A stretch of 64,000 bases of DNA from Nocardia sp. NBC_00565 (lineage in GTDB: Bacteria > Actinomycetota > Actinomycetes > Mycobacteriales > Mycobacteriaceae), in contig NZ_CP107785.1 of assembly GCF_036345915.1 (NCBI RefSeq), forward strand, positions 8,246,001 through 8,310,000. The letters are read 5' to 3'. The notes under the pieces are model-generated. The model did no database searches. It was not told the origin of the DNA and worked only from the letters and a program-made list of their open reading frames with translations. The position numbers and the translations under genes are program-made. Every line of letters starts with the position of its first letter. The stretch's first letter is position 1. Below, piece after piece: positions 42,929 through 51,653 of this stretch.

Positions 42929-43087
42929 GTGCTTCGGCGAGCCCTGACTGATCGCGGTGGGCTGGCTCTTCGGCCGCTGCCGGAGCGGGTCGAGGTCTTG
43001 CTGGAGAGTCTGGACGCTCCGCCCCGGCTTGGAGCGCACTTGCGGGCGGTCCATGATGTGGCCTGCGAGTTGATGGACTCCCATCCG
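42929..43087 (+). pseudogene. Fragment resembling an HD-domain phosphohydrolase N-terminus
   Basis: A frame reads PLPERVEVLLESLDAPPRLGAHLRAVHDVACELMDSHPP, which resembles the opening of actinobacterial HD-domain proteins (xLDAPPRLxxHLxxVHDVA). The part that would carry the HD motif is absent; after P71 the frame becomes low-quality Arg/Pro text. It looks like a decayed gene. Identification rests on this one segment. Confidence 0.4.
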
Positions 43088-43255
43088 CCCGCGCGTAGCG
43101 GAATTGCTCCTGCGCCAGATGTCGGCTCAAAGGGACGGCGCCAGACTTGCAGACCGGCCGCTGTACCCGCGCAGTCGGCATGGTCCAGGCGAAGGGATCC
43201 GTGGGTACGGTGGCGCTCACCGATCAGGAGGTAGGGGAGCTCTAGGCTTGCACCC

Positions 43256-44077
43256 GTGGTGGAGGCGGAGTTCTGGCGCGACGCTGCGCTGCCCTTTCTC
43301 GAGAGCAGGCGGGCCTGCCGCACGGTCTCCTGCTACAAACCGCACTCCCACGATTCGATGTCCATCGGCGTGGTCGACGAAGGACGCAGTGTGTTCACCG
43401 GCGCACCCGGCGGTCCCCTGCAGCTGACGGCGAGGAGCGTCGTGGTGATCCCCGCCCACCGAGTCCACGCCTGCAACCCCGTCGAAGGCCGGTGGAGCTA
43501 CCAGATGCTCCACGTGGACGAGACCTGGCTCGCCGAATCCCTACCCGAACTCGATATGGGGGCCGATCAGAGCCCGCGGCGCCCGCGGCCGGTGCGCATC
43601 GTCCCCGAGCCCGGCGGATACGCTGCGTTCTGCCGTCTCAACGAGGTGCTGTTCTCCGGCGCCGACCCGCGCGAGAAGGAAGAACTGCTCGTCACCGTCC
43701 TCGACGAGATCCTGACCGCACCCGCTGATATCGTCGCCGGCGCCAGGGCCCGTGCGTCCGACGTGGCCGTCGTCGCCCCGATTCTCGAGTACCTCCGCAC
43801 CTCGAATATGCAGGTCTCCCTCGGCGACCTGGTCGTGGAAACGGGCCTGAGCCGGTTCCAGCTGGTTCGGCGGTTCCGCGCCGTCACCGGGCTGCCTCCC
43901 CTCGCCTGGCAGATCAACGAACGCATCATCAGAGCGCGCTCCCGGCTCCGCGAGGGCTGCGGCCCGGCCGAGGTCGCTGCCGACCTCGGCTTCGCCGACC
44001 AGAGCCACTTTCACCGGACCTTCAAACTCCGCACCGGGGTCACGCCCGGCGAGTACCGCGCCGGCGCCACCAACTGA
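43256..44077 (+). CDS. AraC-family regulator
   Basis: 273 residues. N-terminal cupin-like sensing domain: KPHSHDSMSIGVVDEGRSVFTG to ARSVVVIPAHRVHACNPVEGRWSYQMLHV. C-terminal double HTH: MQVSLGDLVVETGLSRFQLVRRFRAVTGLPPLAWQINERIIRARSRLREG and GPAEVAADLGFADQSHFHRTFKLRTGVTPGEYR. The start is GTG. A LysE-type exporter gene follows on the same strand 96 bases on, so regulation of that exporter, in the manner of many AraC-LysE pairs, is likely. Confidence 0.88.
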   Translation: MVEAEFWRDAALPFLESRRACRTVSCYKPHSHDSMSIGVVDEGRSVFTGAPGGPLQLTARSVVVIPAHRVHACNPVEGRWSYQMLHVDETWLAESLPELDMGADQSPRRPRPVRIVPEPGGYAAFCRLNEVLFSGADPREKEELLVTVLDEILTAPADIVAGARARASDVAVVAPILEYLRTSNMQVSLGDLVVETGLSRFQLVRRFRAVTGLPPLAWQINERIIRARSRLREGCGPAEVAADLGFADQSHFHRTFKLRTGVTPGEYRAGATN

Positions 44078-44173
44078 AACGGGCACACCGGTCCCGCAAT
44101 TTCGTTCAAGACACCGCTGCGGCGACTCCGGCACAGTGGCTCGGTCCCGTACGCGTCCGAGCACAGAGGAAGA

Positions 44174-44809
44174 ATGAACCAATTCGCTGCCGTGGCCGGT
44201 GCCCACTTCCTTGCCCTGTTGTCCCCGGGCCCCGATTTCTTCCTCATCGCGCATACTTCGATGACCGACGGATGGCGTCGCGCGATCGCCGCGTGCGCGG
44301 GCATCGCGGCCGCGAACGCCGTCTTCATCGCGACCGCGTTCGCGGGCCTGTCGATACTGCGGCCGGGCGGTATCGCGTTCACCACGGTCCAGATCGCGGG
44401 TGCCGCCTTCCTCCTGCAGCTCGGAGTGGGCCTGCTGCGCTCGGCCGGTGCCGCCTCGATCGAGCCGGCACCGGCCCGCGGCACCGCGCGCACCGCCGGA
44501 AGCCGGTGGAAACTTGCCGCGATGGGGTTCGCCTCGGCCGCCCTCAACCCCAAGAACGCACTCTTCTACGCGGGCCTCGCCGCCGTTCTAACGGTCGGCG
44601 CGAGCACGGGACACCTTGTCGCATACGGCATGTGGATGTTCGCTGTCGTACTCGGCTGGGACGTGCTCGTATCTGTCCTCATCGGCAACCGCGTCGTCCT
44701 GACCAGATTCGCTCGCGCGCTCCCGATGCTCGAACGCGCATCCGGCGTAGCGCTGATCGGGCTGGGTCTCGGCATCCTCCTGACAACGGCGTTCCACTCG
44801 GATGTGTAG
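44174..44809 (+). CDS. LysE/RhtB-family exporter
   Basis: 211 residues with six hydrophobic segments. The opening FLALLSPGPDFFLIAHTSMTDGWRRAIAACAGIAAAN is the hallmark of RhtB/LysE amino acid exporters, GAAFLLQLGVGLLRSA and FASAALNPKNALFYAGLAAV follow, and the C-terminal helix ends GVALIGLGLGILLT. It probably exports an amino acid or derivative. The ATG has AGAGGAAG 5-12 bases upstream. It lies beside an AraC gene that is its probable regulator. Confidence 0.87.
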   Translation: MNQFAAVAGAHFLALLSPGPDFFLIAHTSMTDGWRRAIAACAGIAAANAVFIATAFAGLSILRPGGIAFTTVQIAGAAFLLQLGVGLLRSAGAASIEPAPARGTARTAGSRWKLAAMGFASAALNPKNALFYAGLAAVLTVGASTGHLVAYGMWMFAVVLGWDVLVSVLIGNRVVLTRFARALPMLERASGVALIGLGLGILLTTAFHSDV

Positions 44810-44910
44810 CCAGCAGTGTCGCGGTCTTAGGGTGGCAGACAACCGTGCCGACGGGAATCAGCCCCCGCGCGGTTGAGCAGTCCCCCGAAAGCGCGCCGCA
44901 CTGGTGCCGG

Positions 44911-45843
44911 CTAGGGCCTCAGCACGATTTTGCCGTGGGTGTGTCTGCGTTCGAGTTCGGTGTAGGCCTGACGAACCTGTGTCAACGGGTAGACGTTCGC
45001 GATCGGGACTTCGAGGTGTCCGTCGGCAATCAGGCCGGCCAGTTCGGCGAGCACCTCGGCACCCGGCCTCGCCTTGGTCCCGGGTTCAGTCTTGACCCCA
45101 TACTTTGCGGCTGCCGCGAAATCTGCGATGGTGTCGATCCGCTCGATTGCGACGCCCAGGGCGAGGGCCAGTTCGACGTACCCGTCGCCGTAGGTGTCGA
45201 TGAAGGCATGGACGCCGTGGGGTGCGGCGGCCTCGAGCCGGTCCATGACGCCGTCACCGTATTCGACGGGGATCACGCCGTGGCTTTGCAGCCATTCGTG
45301 GTTGGCCTCGCTCGCCAGTCCGATGACCGTGGCTCCGGCACGGCGAGCGAGCTGAACGGCGAGCGAGCCGACTCCTCCGGCCGCTCCGGAGACGACGACG
45401 CACTCACGCTGCTCGAGCTGTACGGAATGCACTGCACCCCATGCGGTCACGCCGGCGACGTAGAGGCCGCCCGCCACCTCCCACGAGACGTTCTTCGGTT
45501 TGGGGGTGAGGTTGTCGACGTCGACCGGGACCAGCTCGGCCTGGGCAGCCCGCCGCTCGGAGAACCCGATCACCTCGTCGCCGGCTGAGAATCGGTCGGC
45601 TCCGGCGCCGATCTCGGCGACGACTCCGGCGAGATCGCTGCCCTGCCCGGACGGAAAGGTCGAGGGAAAGATGTCCGCCATCGCCCCGGTGCGGATGGCC
45701 GCCTCACCGGGGTTGATGCCGGCCGCTTTCACCTGCACGAGGACCTGCCCGTCCCCGGGCACCGGGCGGTCGACCTCGTCGATCCGCAGGACGTCGATTC
45801 CGCCGAATTCGTCGTACCTGACCGCCTTTGTCATGCCCGTCAC
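44911..45843 (-). CDS. NADP-dependent quinone oxidoreductase-like MDR protein (zinc-free)
   Basis: About 310 residues. VRYDEFGGIDVLRIDEVDRPVPGDGQVLVQVKAAGINPGEAAIR is the GroES-like start, GQGSDLAGVVAEIGAGADRFSAGDEVIG follows, and CVVVSGAAGGVGSLAVQLARRAGATVIG is the nucleotide fold. There are no structural zinc cysteines. Typical role: reduction of quinones or enones. Two starts are possible: GTG 45843 overlapping the SDR stop, or ATG 45834. It shares a minus-strand unit with the SDR upstream. Confidence 0.86.
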   Translation of the reverse strand: MTGMTKAVRYDEFGGIDVLRIDEVDRPVPGDGQVLVQVKAAGINPGEAAIRTGAMADIFPSTFPSGQGSDLAGVVAEIGAGADRFSAGDEVIGFSERRAAQAELVPVDVDNLTPKPKNVSWEVAGGLYVAGVTAWGAVHSVQLEQRECVVVSGAAGGVGSLAVQLARRAGATVIGLASEANHEWLQSHGVIPVEYGDGVMDRLEAAAPHGVHAFIDTYGDGYVELALALGVAIERIDTIADFAAAAKYGVKTEPGTKARPGAEVLAELAGLIADGHLEVPIANVYPLTQVRQAYTELERRHTHGKIVLRP

Positions 45844-46565
45844 CAGGGCACCACCCCTGCGTCGTCGAAGAATCCGCTGGTCGGTCCATCGTCGGGCAGT
45901 GTCGCGAGCCGGATTGCGATCGCCGCGCCCTGCTCCGGTGTGCGGACGCCGCGGAAGCCGTTGAGGTCGGTGGCGGTGAAACCGGGGCAGCCGGAGTTGA
46001 TCAGGATGTTGGTGTCGCTCAGTTCCTTGGCGTATTGGATGGTGACGGCGTTGAGGAAGGTCTTCGACGCCAGATACGCGGCGGGAACCGGGCCCATGTC
46101 GATGCCGGGCGTGGTCTGCAGGGCGAGCGAGCCCACGCTGCTGGACATGTTGACGATTCGCGGTGAGGCCGAGCCACGCAGCATGGGCAGCATCGCGTTG
46201 GTGACCCGGATGACGCCGATCACGTTGGTTTCCACGACAGCTCGCACGGTCGCGGGATCGACCGTGGTGGGTGTCTGTGGCATACCGCCGGTGATCGCGG
46301 CATTGTTGACCAGAACGTCGAGCCCTCCGGCATGGTCGGCGATCAGCTCGGCCGCGGCGGCGACACTCGCGTCGTCGTCCACGTCGAGCGGCACGCCGAA
46401 CGCATCGGCCCCGGCCGCGCGCAGCTTCTCCACCGCGGTCTCGCGGCGTTGTTCATCCCTCGCGCCCACACCGATTCGCCAGCCCAGGGCGCCCAGGCCC
46501 GCCGCGATCTCGTATCCGATTCCTTTGTTCGCGCCGGTCACCAGCGCGATCGTCCGTTCACTCAT
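45840..46565 (-). CDS. Short-chain dehydrogenase
   Basis: 241 residues. LVTGANKGIGYEIAAGLGALG is the cofactor site, NNAAITGG stands in place of NNAG, the serine is in MSSSVGSL and YLASKTF is YxxxK. SGCPGFTATDLNGFRG is the typical C-terminal loop. Similar proteins are carbonyl reductase-like. It lies upstream of the MDR oxidoreductase (overlapping stop and start) and is divergent from a LysR gene with a 102-base gap, which is the common layout of a LysR-controlled oxidoreductase pair. Confidence 0.85.
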   Translation of the reverse strand: MSERTIALVTGANKGIGYEIAAGLGALGWRIGVGARDEQRRETAVEKLRAAGADAFGVPLDVDDDASVAAAAELIADHAGGLDVLVNNAAITGGMPQTPTTVDPATVRAVVETNVIGVIRVTNAMLPMLRGSASPRIVNMSSSVGSLALQTTPGIDMGPVPAAYLASKTFLNAVTIQYAKELSDTNILINSGCPGFTATDLNGFRGVRTPEQGAAIAIRLATLPDDGPTSGFFDDAGVVPW

Positions 46566-46667
46566 GCCGTCGATCATGTTGCGGACTCGGGTAAGGCGTC
46601 CAAGACCGATCGGGTGGGCGGCGATACCGCACGGGTATTGGTCGTGGTCGGCGCCGGATACGATGAC

Positions 46668-47510
46668 ATGGTGGAGACGCGGGAGTTGCGATACTTCGTC
46701 GCCGTCGCCGAGGAGTTGCACTTCGGGCGGGCGGCACAACGGCTCGCGATGGCGCAGCCGCCGCTGTCGCGGGCGATCCAGCAGCTGGAACGGCGGCTCG
46801 GAGTCGTTCTGCTGCACCGCAGTTCACGCGCAATCACGTTGACCAAGGCCGGGTCGGTGCTTCTGCGGGAGGCCCGGTTCGCTCTCGAAGCGGTCGAAGC
46901 CGCCGAGCGCCGCACCCGCCGCGCCGCTGCCGACCGACCCGGTCTGGTGCTGGCCGCCAAGGCAGGAGCGTCCAGCGAACTGTTGTCGAAGCTGCTGGAC
47001 GCCTACGCCGCCGAACCCGACGCTGTCGCGGTCGAGGTGGTGCTGCGCGGGCCCAGCGAACCGGAAAGCCTGCTACGCAACGGGAGTGCCGACGTTGCTC
47101 TGCTCCACCGGCCCTACGACACGACAGCCGGATTCGACACCGAGGACCTGCACACCGAACAGCAGATCGTGGTCCTGCCCGCCGGGCACCCCCTCGCCAA
47201 CCGGCCCTACGTGTCGATGGCCGAGGTCAACGCCCTGACGGACCTGCCCCTGCCGCGCTGGCCTCGCCCGGATGGAAGTTATCCGGAAGGCCCCGGCCCG
47301 CAGGTTCGCGACCATACCCAGTTGACCCAGCTGATCAGGCTCGGACGGGCCTGTGCGGTCATGCCCGAGTCGCTGCGAGCCCAGCTACGCGACGATCACG
47401 CCGTCGTGCCAGTGCCGGACGCAGCCGCCGTCACGACCGTCATCGCCTGGCCACCACACAGCAGATCCAAAGCCGTCGCCGACCTCGTCCGGACGGCGAT
47501 ACGCCTCTAG
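46668..47510 (+). CDS. LysR-family regulator
   Basis: 280 residues. ELRYFVAVAEELHFGRAAQRLAMAQPPLSRAIQQLERRLGVVLLHRSSRAITLTKAG is the N-terminal HTH, followed by a periplasmic-binding-like domain (SGRADVALLHRP-type segment NGSADVALLHRPYDT, VVLPAGHPLA). It is divergent from the SDR-MDR pair and probably activates it; the gap 46566-46667 should contain the T-N11-A type site, which I did not locate clearly. The ATG at 46668 is used; GTG at 46671 is also possible. Confidence 0.87.
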   Translation: MVETRELRYFVAVAEELHFGRAAQRLAMAQPPLSRAIQQLERRLGVVLLHRSSRAITLTKAGSVLLREARFALEAVEAAERRTRRAAADRPGLVLAAKAGASSELLSKLLDAYAAEPDAVAVEVVLRGPSEPESLLRNGSADVALLHRPYDTTAGFDTEDLHTEQQIVVLPAGHPLANRPYVSMAEVNALTDLPLPRWPRPDGSYPEGPGPQVRDHTQLTQLIRLGRACAVMPESLRAQLRDDHAVVPVPDAAAVTTVIAWPPHSRSKAVADLVRTAIRL

Positions 47511-47737
47511 CCGACAACATCCGCAATCGCCGTGCGCGCTGAGCCTGCGCGGTACCTCGGAAGATCAACGGGCAGAGCGTCGTACGACCGCCCGCAGTCC
47601 GCGCTCATGCCGAATGCCGTGCGAATGCGCCGCGCCGCCAGGCCGCCAACAGCGCACCGACAGTGACGCCAGGCTCGGGCATATCCAGCAAGGCGAATTG
47701 TCGAACATATGTTCGACACTGAGGTAGGCTGGTTCGG

Positions 47738-48055
47738 GTGAACATACATTCGATCGCGGCGGCGCCGGATGCTCCAGCACCGGGATGGCCGGAACTGGCC
47801 GATGTCGATTTGCTGCGCACCCTCGTCGAAACCGAACGCCGTCGGAGGCGACTGGATGCTGCCATGCGCGCGGCCGTCGCCGAAGCCGAGCGTCGTGGCC
47901 TCGCCGCAGACACCGGCTATCGGGACACCGTGGAGCTATTGACTGATCTGCTGCGGATCAGTGCCCACGAAGCGCGCCAGCGAATCGAATACGCGGCTCC
48001 GCAGGCCCGCTCGCGTTCCAGAAAGGTATGGAGGGTGCTGGCGGCAGCAAGCTGA
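47738..48055 (+). pseudogene. Truncated DUF222 (13E12-type) protein
   Basis: 105 codons. VDLLRTLVETERRRRRLDAAMRAAVAEAERRGLAADTGYRDTVELLTDLLRISAHEARQRI matches the N-terminal DUF222 segment of HNH endonuclease proteins of the 13E12 repeat family. The typical protein is about 400-500 residues and ends in an HNH domain; here it stops after RSRSRKVWRVLAAAS, with no sign of the rest before the intron at 48376. Start GTG. It is probably a remnant left by rearrangement. Confidence 0.65.
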
Positions 48056-48375
48056 GGCCGAGCCCGCTGCCTCGACCTCTGTTCGGAGGGCCGCGAGGAC
48101 CGACTGCACGTTCACCGTGTAAGCGCCAGCACGGGCCGCATCCACTGTGGCTCGTTCCGAAAGGCGCTGTATCACCGGAGGCGGGCGGTTCGAAGCGGCC
48201 ATGCGGCAGGACTGAAAGATCAACGAGCCGAGCTCATCTCGACCGGACGAACGTACTGACATGCCGTTGCGACACGAGGTCGCACGATGCGAGTGAACTC
48301 GCAGATAGGAGGGCCGAATTCGGTTTCGGCTGTGTGAGTTTCTGGCTCGTGCTCGATGCCCGGCCCCGTTCTGAC
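48056..48375. other. Stretch between the DUF222 remnant and the intron, no gene recognised
   Basis: 320 bases forming the 5' exon side of the outer group II intron. Short frames exist but no family is recognised. The last bases, CGTTCTGAC (48367-48375), are the presumed intron-binding site. Confidence 0.5.
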
Positions 48376-49110
48376 GTGCGTTGCTGGTAACGGCAGGGTG
48401 CGAAGCTCAGAGGAACGCCGAAGGGTCTCCGTTCCATCCGGGGGCCACGGGCCAGGGGCAGGCCGGACGTTGCGACACGATGTTGCAGGAGTTGAGTGGG
48501 TGAGCTGTTTGGAGGTTCGGCTGATGTCGAAGGTGTAGCCCCAGGGCAGTGTTCATGGCCCTGTCCTCAGCCTGACGTGCGCCGCTGGTGACGGTGGGGT
48601 GCGAAGCTCAGGCGATCAAGCCCAAGGACGCCCGCTCCATCCGGGTGTTACAGGTGAAGAGGAAGACCGGCCGGGCGAACGTGAGTGAACCCCCGATGAT
48701 GCCCCGTCACTTCCAACCCCGTGGATGGAATGCAGTGCTGGGGTCTAGGACTGGCCGCAGAGAAGCGGCAGGCGCCAGCTGGCTACGTCCGGTCAGCTGG
48801 AAGAACACCGCCGTCCCGGGGTGCAGGGGGCGCCCAACCCGGTCGTATCTCGCTCGTGCAGAACGTGACAACCCCGATGGGGTCCGGACCCGGAATGCGT
48901 CCGGTAAGCCGACCGTGAGGAAGGCCCAAATCCCCAGCGGGAGCAGGACGATCCCAAAAGCCAACGCCGGTGGCCGAAAGGCAACAGGAAACCGGGACCG
49001 TGAGCGGCCCTCCGCCGCTGGTCGCGCATAACTGGCCGGATACGGGTTGCTGCCCGGACTTGAAAGGGTGCCCACGGGGATCGGGTGAGCCTGCGGAGAT
49101 CCGATGGCCG

Positions 49111-50976
49111 ATGAAGCTGGAACTGAGGGACAAGTTGGACGTTATGGCGGTGCTCGACGCGATTGTGGTCGTGGACGGTGTCGGGGTGACGAACGGACCC
49201 GAAGACACGCCTGTGGACTGGCAGTCGATTGATTGGCGGCGGGTCGAAGGCGATGTAGAGCGGTTGCGGCAGCGCATCTTCGCGGCGTCGAAGGCAGGGG
49301 ACCTGGCGAAGGTCCGTAATTTGCAGAAGTTGATGCTTCGGTCCCGCTCCAACACGCTGTTGAGCGTGCGGCGGGTCACGGAGACCAATGCTGGTCGCCT
49401 GACACCGGGCGTCGACGGCAAAGTAGTGCTGGAGCCTCAGGACAAGGCTGAGATGGCTGACTGGGCGCAAAAGTATTCGAGGTCGTGGGTGCCCAGACCT
49501 GTCAGGCGGGTGTATATACCGAAGGCCAACGGAAAACGACGCCCGCTCGGTATTCCCGTGATCGCCGACAGATGCCTTCAGGCTTTGACGGCCAACGCGC
49601 TGGAACCGGAGTGGGAAGCGCGATTCGAACCGAAGTCATATGGATTTCGGCCGGGTCGTGGCTGCCACGATGCGATTGAGGCTATCTTTCTGACCGCGAA
49701 AGGTGTTAACGCCAAGCGGTTGTGGGTTCTCGACGCAGATTTGGCGGCGGCGTTCGACCGAATCGATCATCGCCACATAATAGCCAGTCTCGGTTCGTTT
49801 CCCGCGAGGAAGATGATCGAGCGATGGCTTAAATCGGGTGTGGTCGACAAGGGTTGGTTCACGCCGACCGAGGAAGGTGTTCCTCAGGGAGGTGTGATCA
49901 GTCCTGTGCTGTTGAATGTGGCCTTGCACGGTATGGAGCAAGCTGCTGGGGTCCGTTACTGCATGACCGGCAGACATGCCGGAAGTGTCCTGACGAGTAG
50001 CCCCATCGTGGTTAGATACGCAGACGACCTGGTCGCATTTGCTCACTCCCGTGAGGAAGCCGAACAGGTCAAGGCACGGCTGGCCGCATGGCTGGCTCCG
50101 AGAGGGCTGAAGTTCAACGAAGAGAAAACGCGCATCGCTTCTCTTCAGGATGGCTTCGACTTTCTAGGCTTCAATGTGCGCCGCTACGGAGGCAAGCTGC
50201 TGATCAAACCAAGTAAGGCGGCTTTGCAGCGAATCCGGGAACGGCTCTCCGTTGAGATGAAGGCCCTGCGAGGGGCCAACGCGGAGGCAGTGATCACCAC
50301 GCTCAACCCGATCATCAAGGGATGGGCTGCCTACTACCGGACGGCGGTGTCCAGCAGGGCTTTCGCCGCGCTGGATAATCACATGTGGCACCTGACCTTC
50401 AAATGGGTCCGGCACAGCCATCCGAACAAATCGAGGAAGTGGGTTACTATCCGCTACTTCGGTGCGTTCAACAAATCCAGAAGCAATGTGTGTGTTTTCG
50501 GTGACCGCGACAGCGGCGCTTATCTGCACAAGTTCGCCTGGACCAAGATAGTCCGACACCAGATGGTCAAAGGAGGGGCGTCTCCGGACGATCCCGACTT
50601 GGCCGAGTACTGGGCCGAACGACGTCGCCGCAAGAGAAACCCACTCGAAACTGCCGGGCTGCCTCGAATTCAGTTGCAGCGCGGTCGTTGTCCATTATGC
50701 GGGGGTCTGTTGCTACACGCTGACTACGAGCCACAGACCCCACTCGAATGGGAGAAATGGCTCAAGGTAATCCGCCTGGCGATTCGCAGACAAGCAATCG
50801 CCATCTCTGCGGAATTTGGCACGTCGGACAAACCCGCCGCGCTCCGACTCGTACACACCCATTGCCGAACCCGGCGACAACCCAGGGGCGGCAATGAATC
50901 GGCACCTGCACCTGCCAAGAGCCTTCAGGGCTTGCTTGAGCCGTGTGCCGCGATGAGTGGCACGCACGGTTCTTAG
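49111..50976 (+). CDS. Group II intron reverse transcriptase/maturase
   Basis: 621 residues. RT domain: PVRRVYIPKANGKRRPLGIPVIADRCLQ, YGFRPGRGCHDAIEAI, VLDADLAAAFDRIDH, GVPQGGVISPVLLNVALHG and VVRYADDLVAFAHS with the YADD catalytic pair. Then FLGFNVRRYGGK, the X/thumb maturase region (NPIIKGWAAYYRTAVSSRAF, WVRHSHPNK) and a C-terminal zinc-finger-like segment RGRCPLCGG to VHTHC. The HH part of an HNH nuclease is not visible. Start: ATG 49111; GGAG lies 12 nt upstream. The frame continues into domain V, its stop being in the DV/DVI linker. By family it splices and mobilises the intron. Confidence 0.9.
   Translation: MKLELRDKLDVMAVLDAIVVVDGVGVTNGPEDTPVDWQSIDWRRVEGDVERLRQRIFAASKAGDLAKVRNLQKLMLRSRSNTLLSVRRVTETNAGRLTPGVDGKVVLEPQDKAEMADWAQKYSRSWVPRPVRRVYIPKANGKRRPLGIPVIADRCLQALTANALEPEWEARFEPKSYGFRPGRGCHDAIEAIFLTAKGVNAKRLWVLDADLAAAFDRIDHRHIIASLGSFPARKMIERWLKSGVVDKGWFTPTEEGVPQGGVISPVLLNVALHGMEQAAGVRYCMTGRHAGSVLTSSPIVVRYADDLVAFAHSREEAEQVKARLAAWLAPRGLKFNEEKTRIASLQDGFDFLGFNVRRYGGKLLIKPSKAALQRIRERLSVEMKALRGANAEAVITTLNPIIKGWAAYYRTAVSSRAFAALDNHMWHLTFKWVRHSHPNKSRKWVTIRYFGAFNKSRSNVCVFGDRDSGAYLHKFAWTKIVRHQMVKGGASPDDPDLAEYWAERRRRKRNPLETAGLPRIQLQRGRCPLCGGLLLHADYEPQTPLEWEKWLKVIRLAIRRQAIAISAEFGTSDKPAALRLVHTHCRTRRQPRGGNESAPAPAKSLQGLLEPCAAMSGTHGS
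50938..50972 (+). ncRNA. Group II intron domain V (inner intron)
   Basis: GAGCCGTGTGCCGCGATGAG then TGGCACGCACGGTTC forms the conserved domain V hairpin: GAGCCGT and ACGGTTC as the basal stem, GATGAG-type loop. It is followed by the domain VI stem ending at 51008. Confidence 0.88.
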
Positions 50977-51619
50977 GGGGCGCGGGCACAGCAATGTGCC
51001 CGCGCTACCCGGCGGTGAATCGCGTGAACCTTCGTTGATGTCTCGTAAAGCGGACCCTGTCGATGGGATGTGTGTTGGCGGGGAGTAGGGGCTGGCCGTT
51101 GTGAAGCGGCAGGCGCCGGTCGGGGACGGCACTCGGCCGGGAGAGCACCGCCGTCCCCGGGATATAGAAGGCACCCTCCCCGGCCGTATCTCGCGCGTGT
51201 GGAATGTGGTAACCCCGACGGGGTCCGGGCATCGAAGCTGGTGTCCGGTAGGCCGACCGTGAGGAAAGCTGAACTCCCCGAGCGGGATTGGGATGGCCCG
51301 AGAAGCAAATGCCGGTAGCCGAAAGGCAGCGGGAAACCGCGACCGGTAGTCACTGGCCCCTCCGCTGGTGCGTCGTGGATAACCGGCCGGATACCGGACC
51401 AGGAAGTGTCCGGACCTGAAAGGGTGCTGACGCGGGCCAGGTGAGCCTGTAATGGAGATGTGGCCAAGACGCTGGAACCGACGGACAAGTTAGACGCCGG
51501 GTATCCGGTGAACGGACCAGAGGACGAGCGTGTTCGATTGTGCCACTGTGGGATTGGCGGCATCGTGAGGATGCGCGTGTACGGCGTCGTACGGCACCAT
51601 CACCGTCGCGGGCTTGCTT

Positions 51620-51653
51620 GAGCCGGATGCATAGCAATGTGCACGTCCGGTTC
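51620..51653 (+). ncRNA. Group II intron domain V (outer intron)
   Basis: GAGCCGGATGCATAGCAATG then TGCACGTCCGGTTC, the same 34-nt hairpin with compensatory change (GCCGGA with TCCGGT) relative to the inner copy, indicating an independent, once-functional RNA. Confidence 0.85.

Larger units (their letters stand above)
48577..51008 (+). mobile_element. Inner group II intron, apparently full-length
   Basis: 2432 nt from GTGCGCCGCTGGTGACGG to CGCGCTAC. The start fits GUGYG, and the end AC fits the AY rule. It carries a reverse transcriptase/maturase gene (49111-50976), domain V (50938-50972) and domain VI (CGCGGGCACAGCAATGTGCC with a bulged A). The 5' flank is CCTGAC and the 3' flank CCGGC, which equal the flanks of the outer intron (TCTGAC and CCGGC), so both used the same target type. 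The inner copy therefore sits in a target site inside the outer intron's domain I. Confidence 0.83.

Noticed and set aside
43104..43427. Plus-strand frame MLLRQMSAQRDGARLADRP as a continuation of the HD-like fragment
   Set aside because: It could be a frameshifted tail but shows no HD motif and runs into the AraC gene in another frame.
47936..48262. Minus-strand 108-codon frame downstream of the DUF222 remnant
   Set aside because: A segment (VNVQSVLAALRTEVEAAG) looks protein-like, but it overlaps the DUF222 remnant and I could not connect it to any family.
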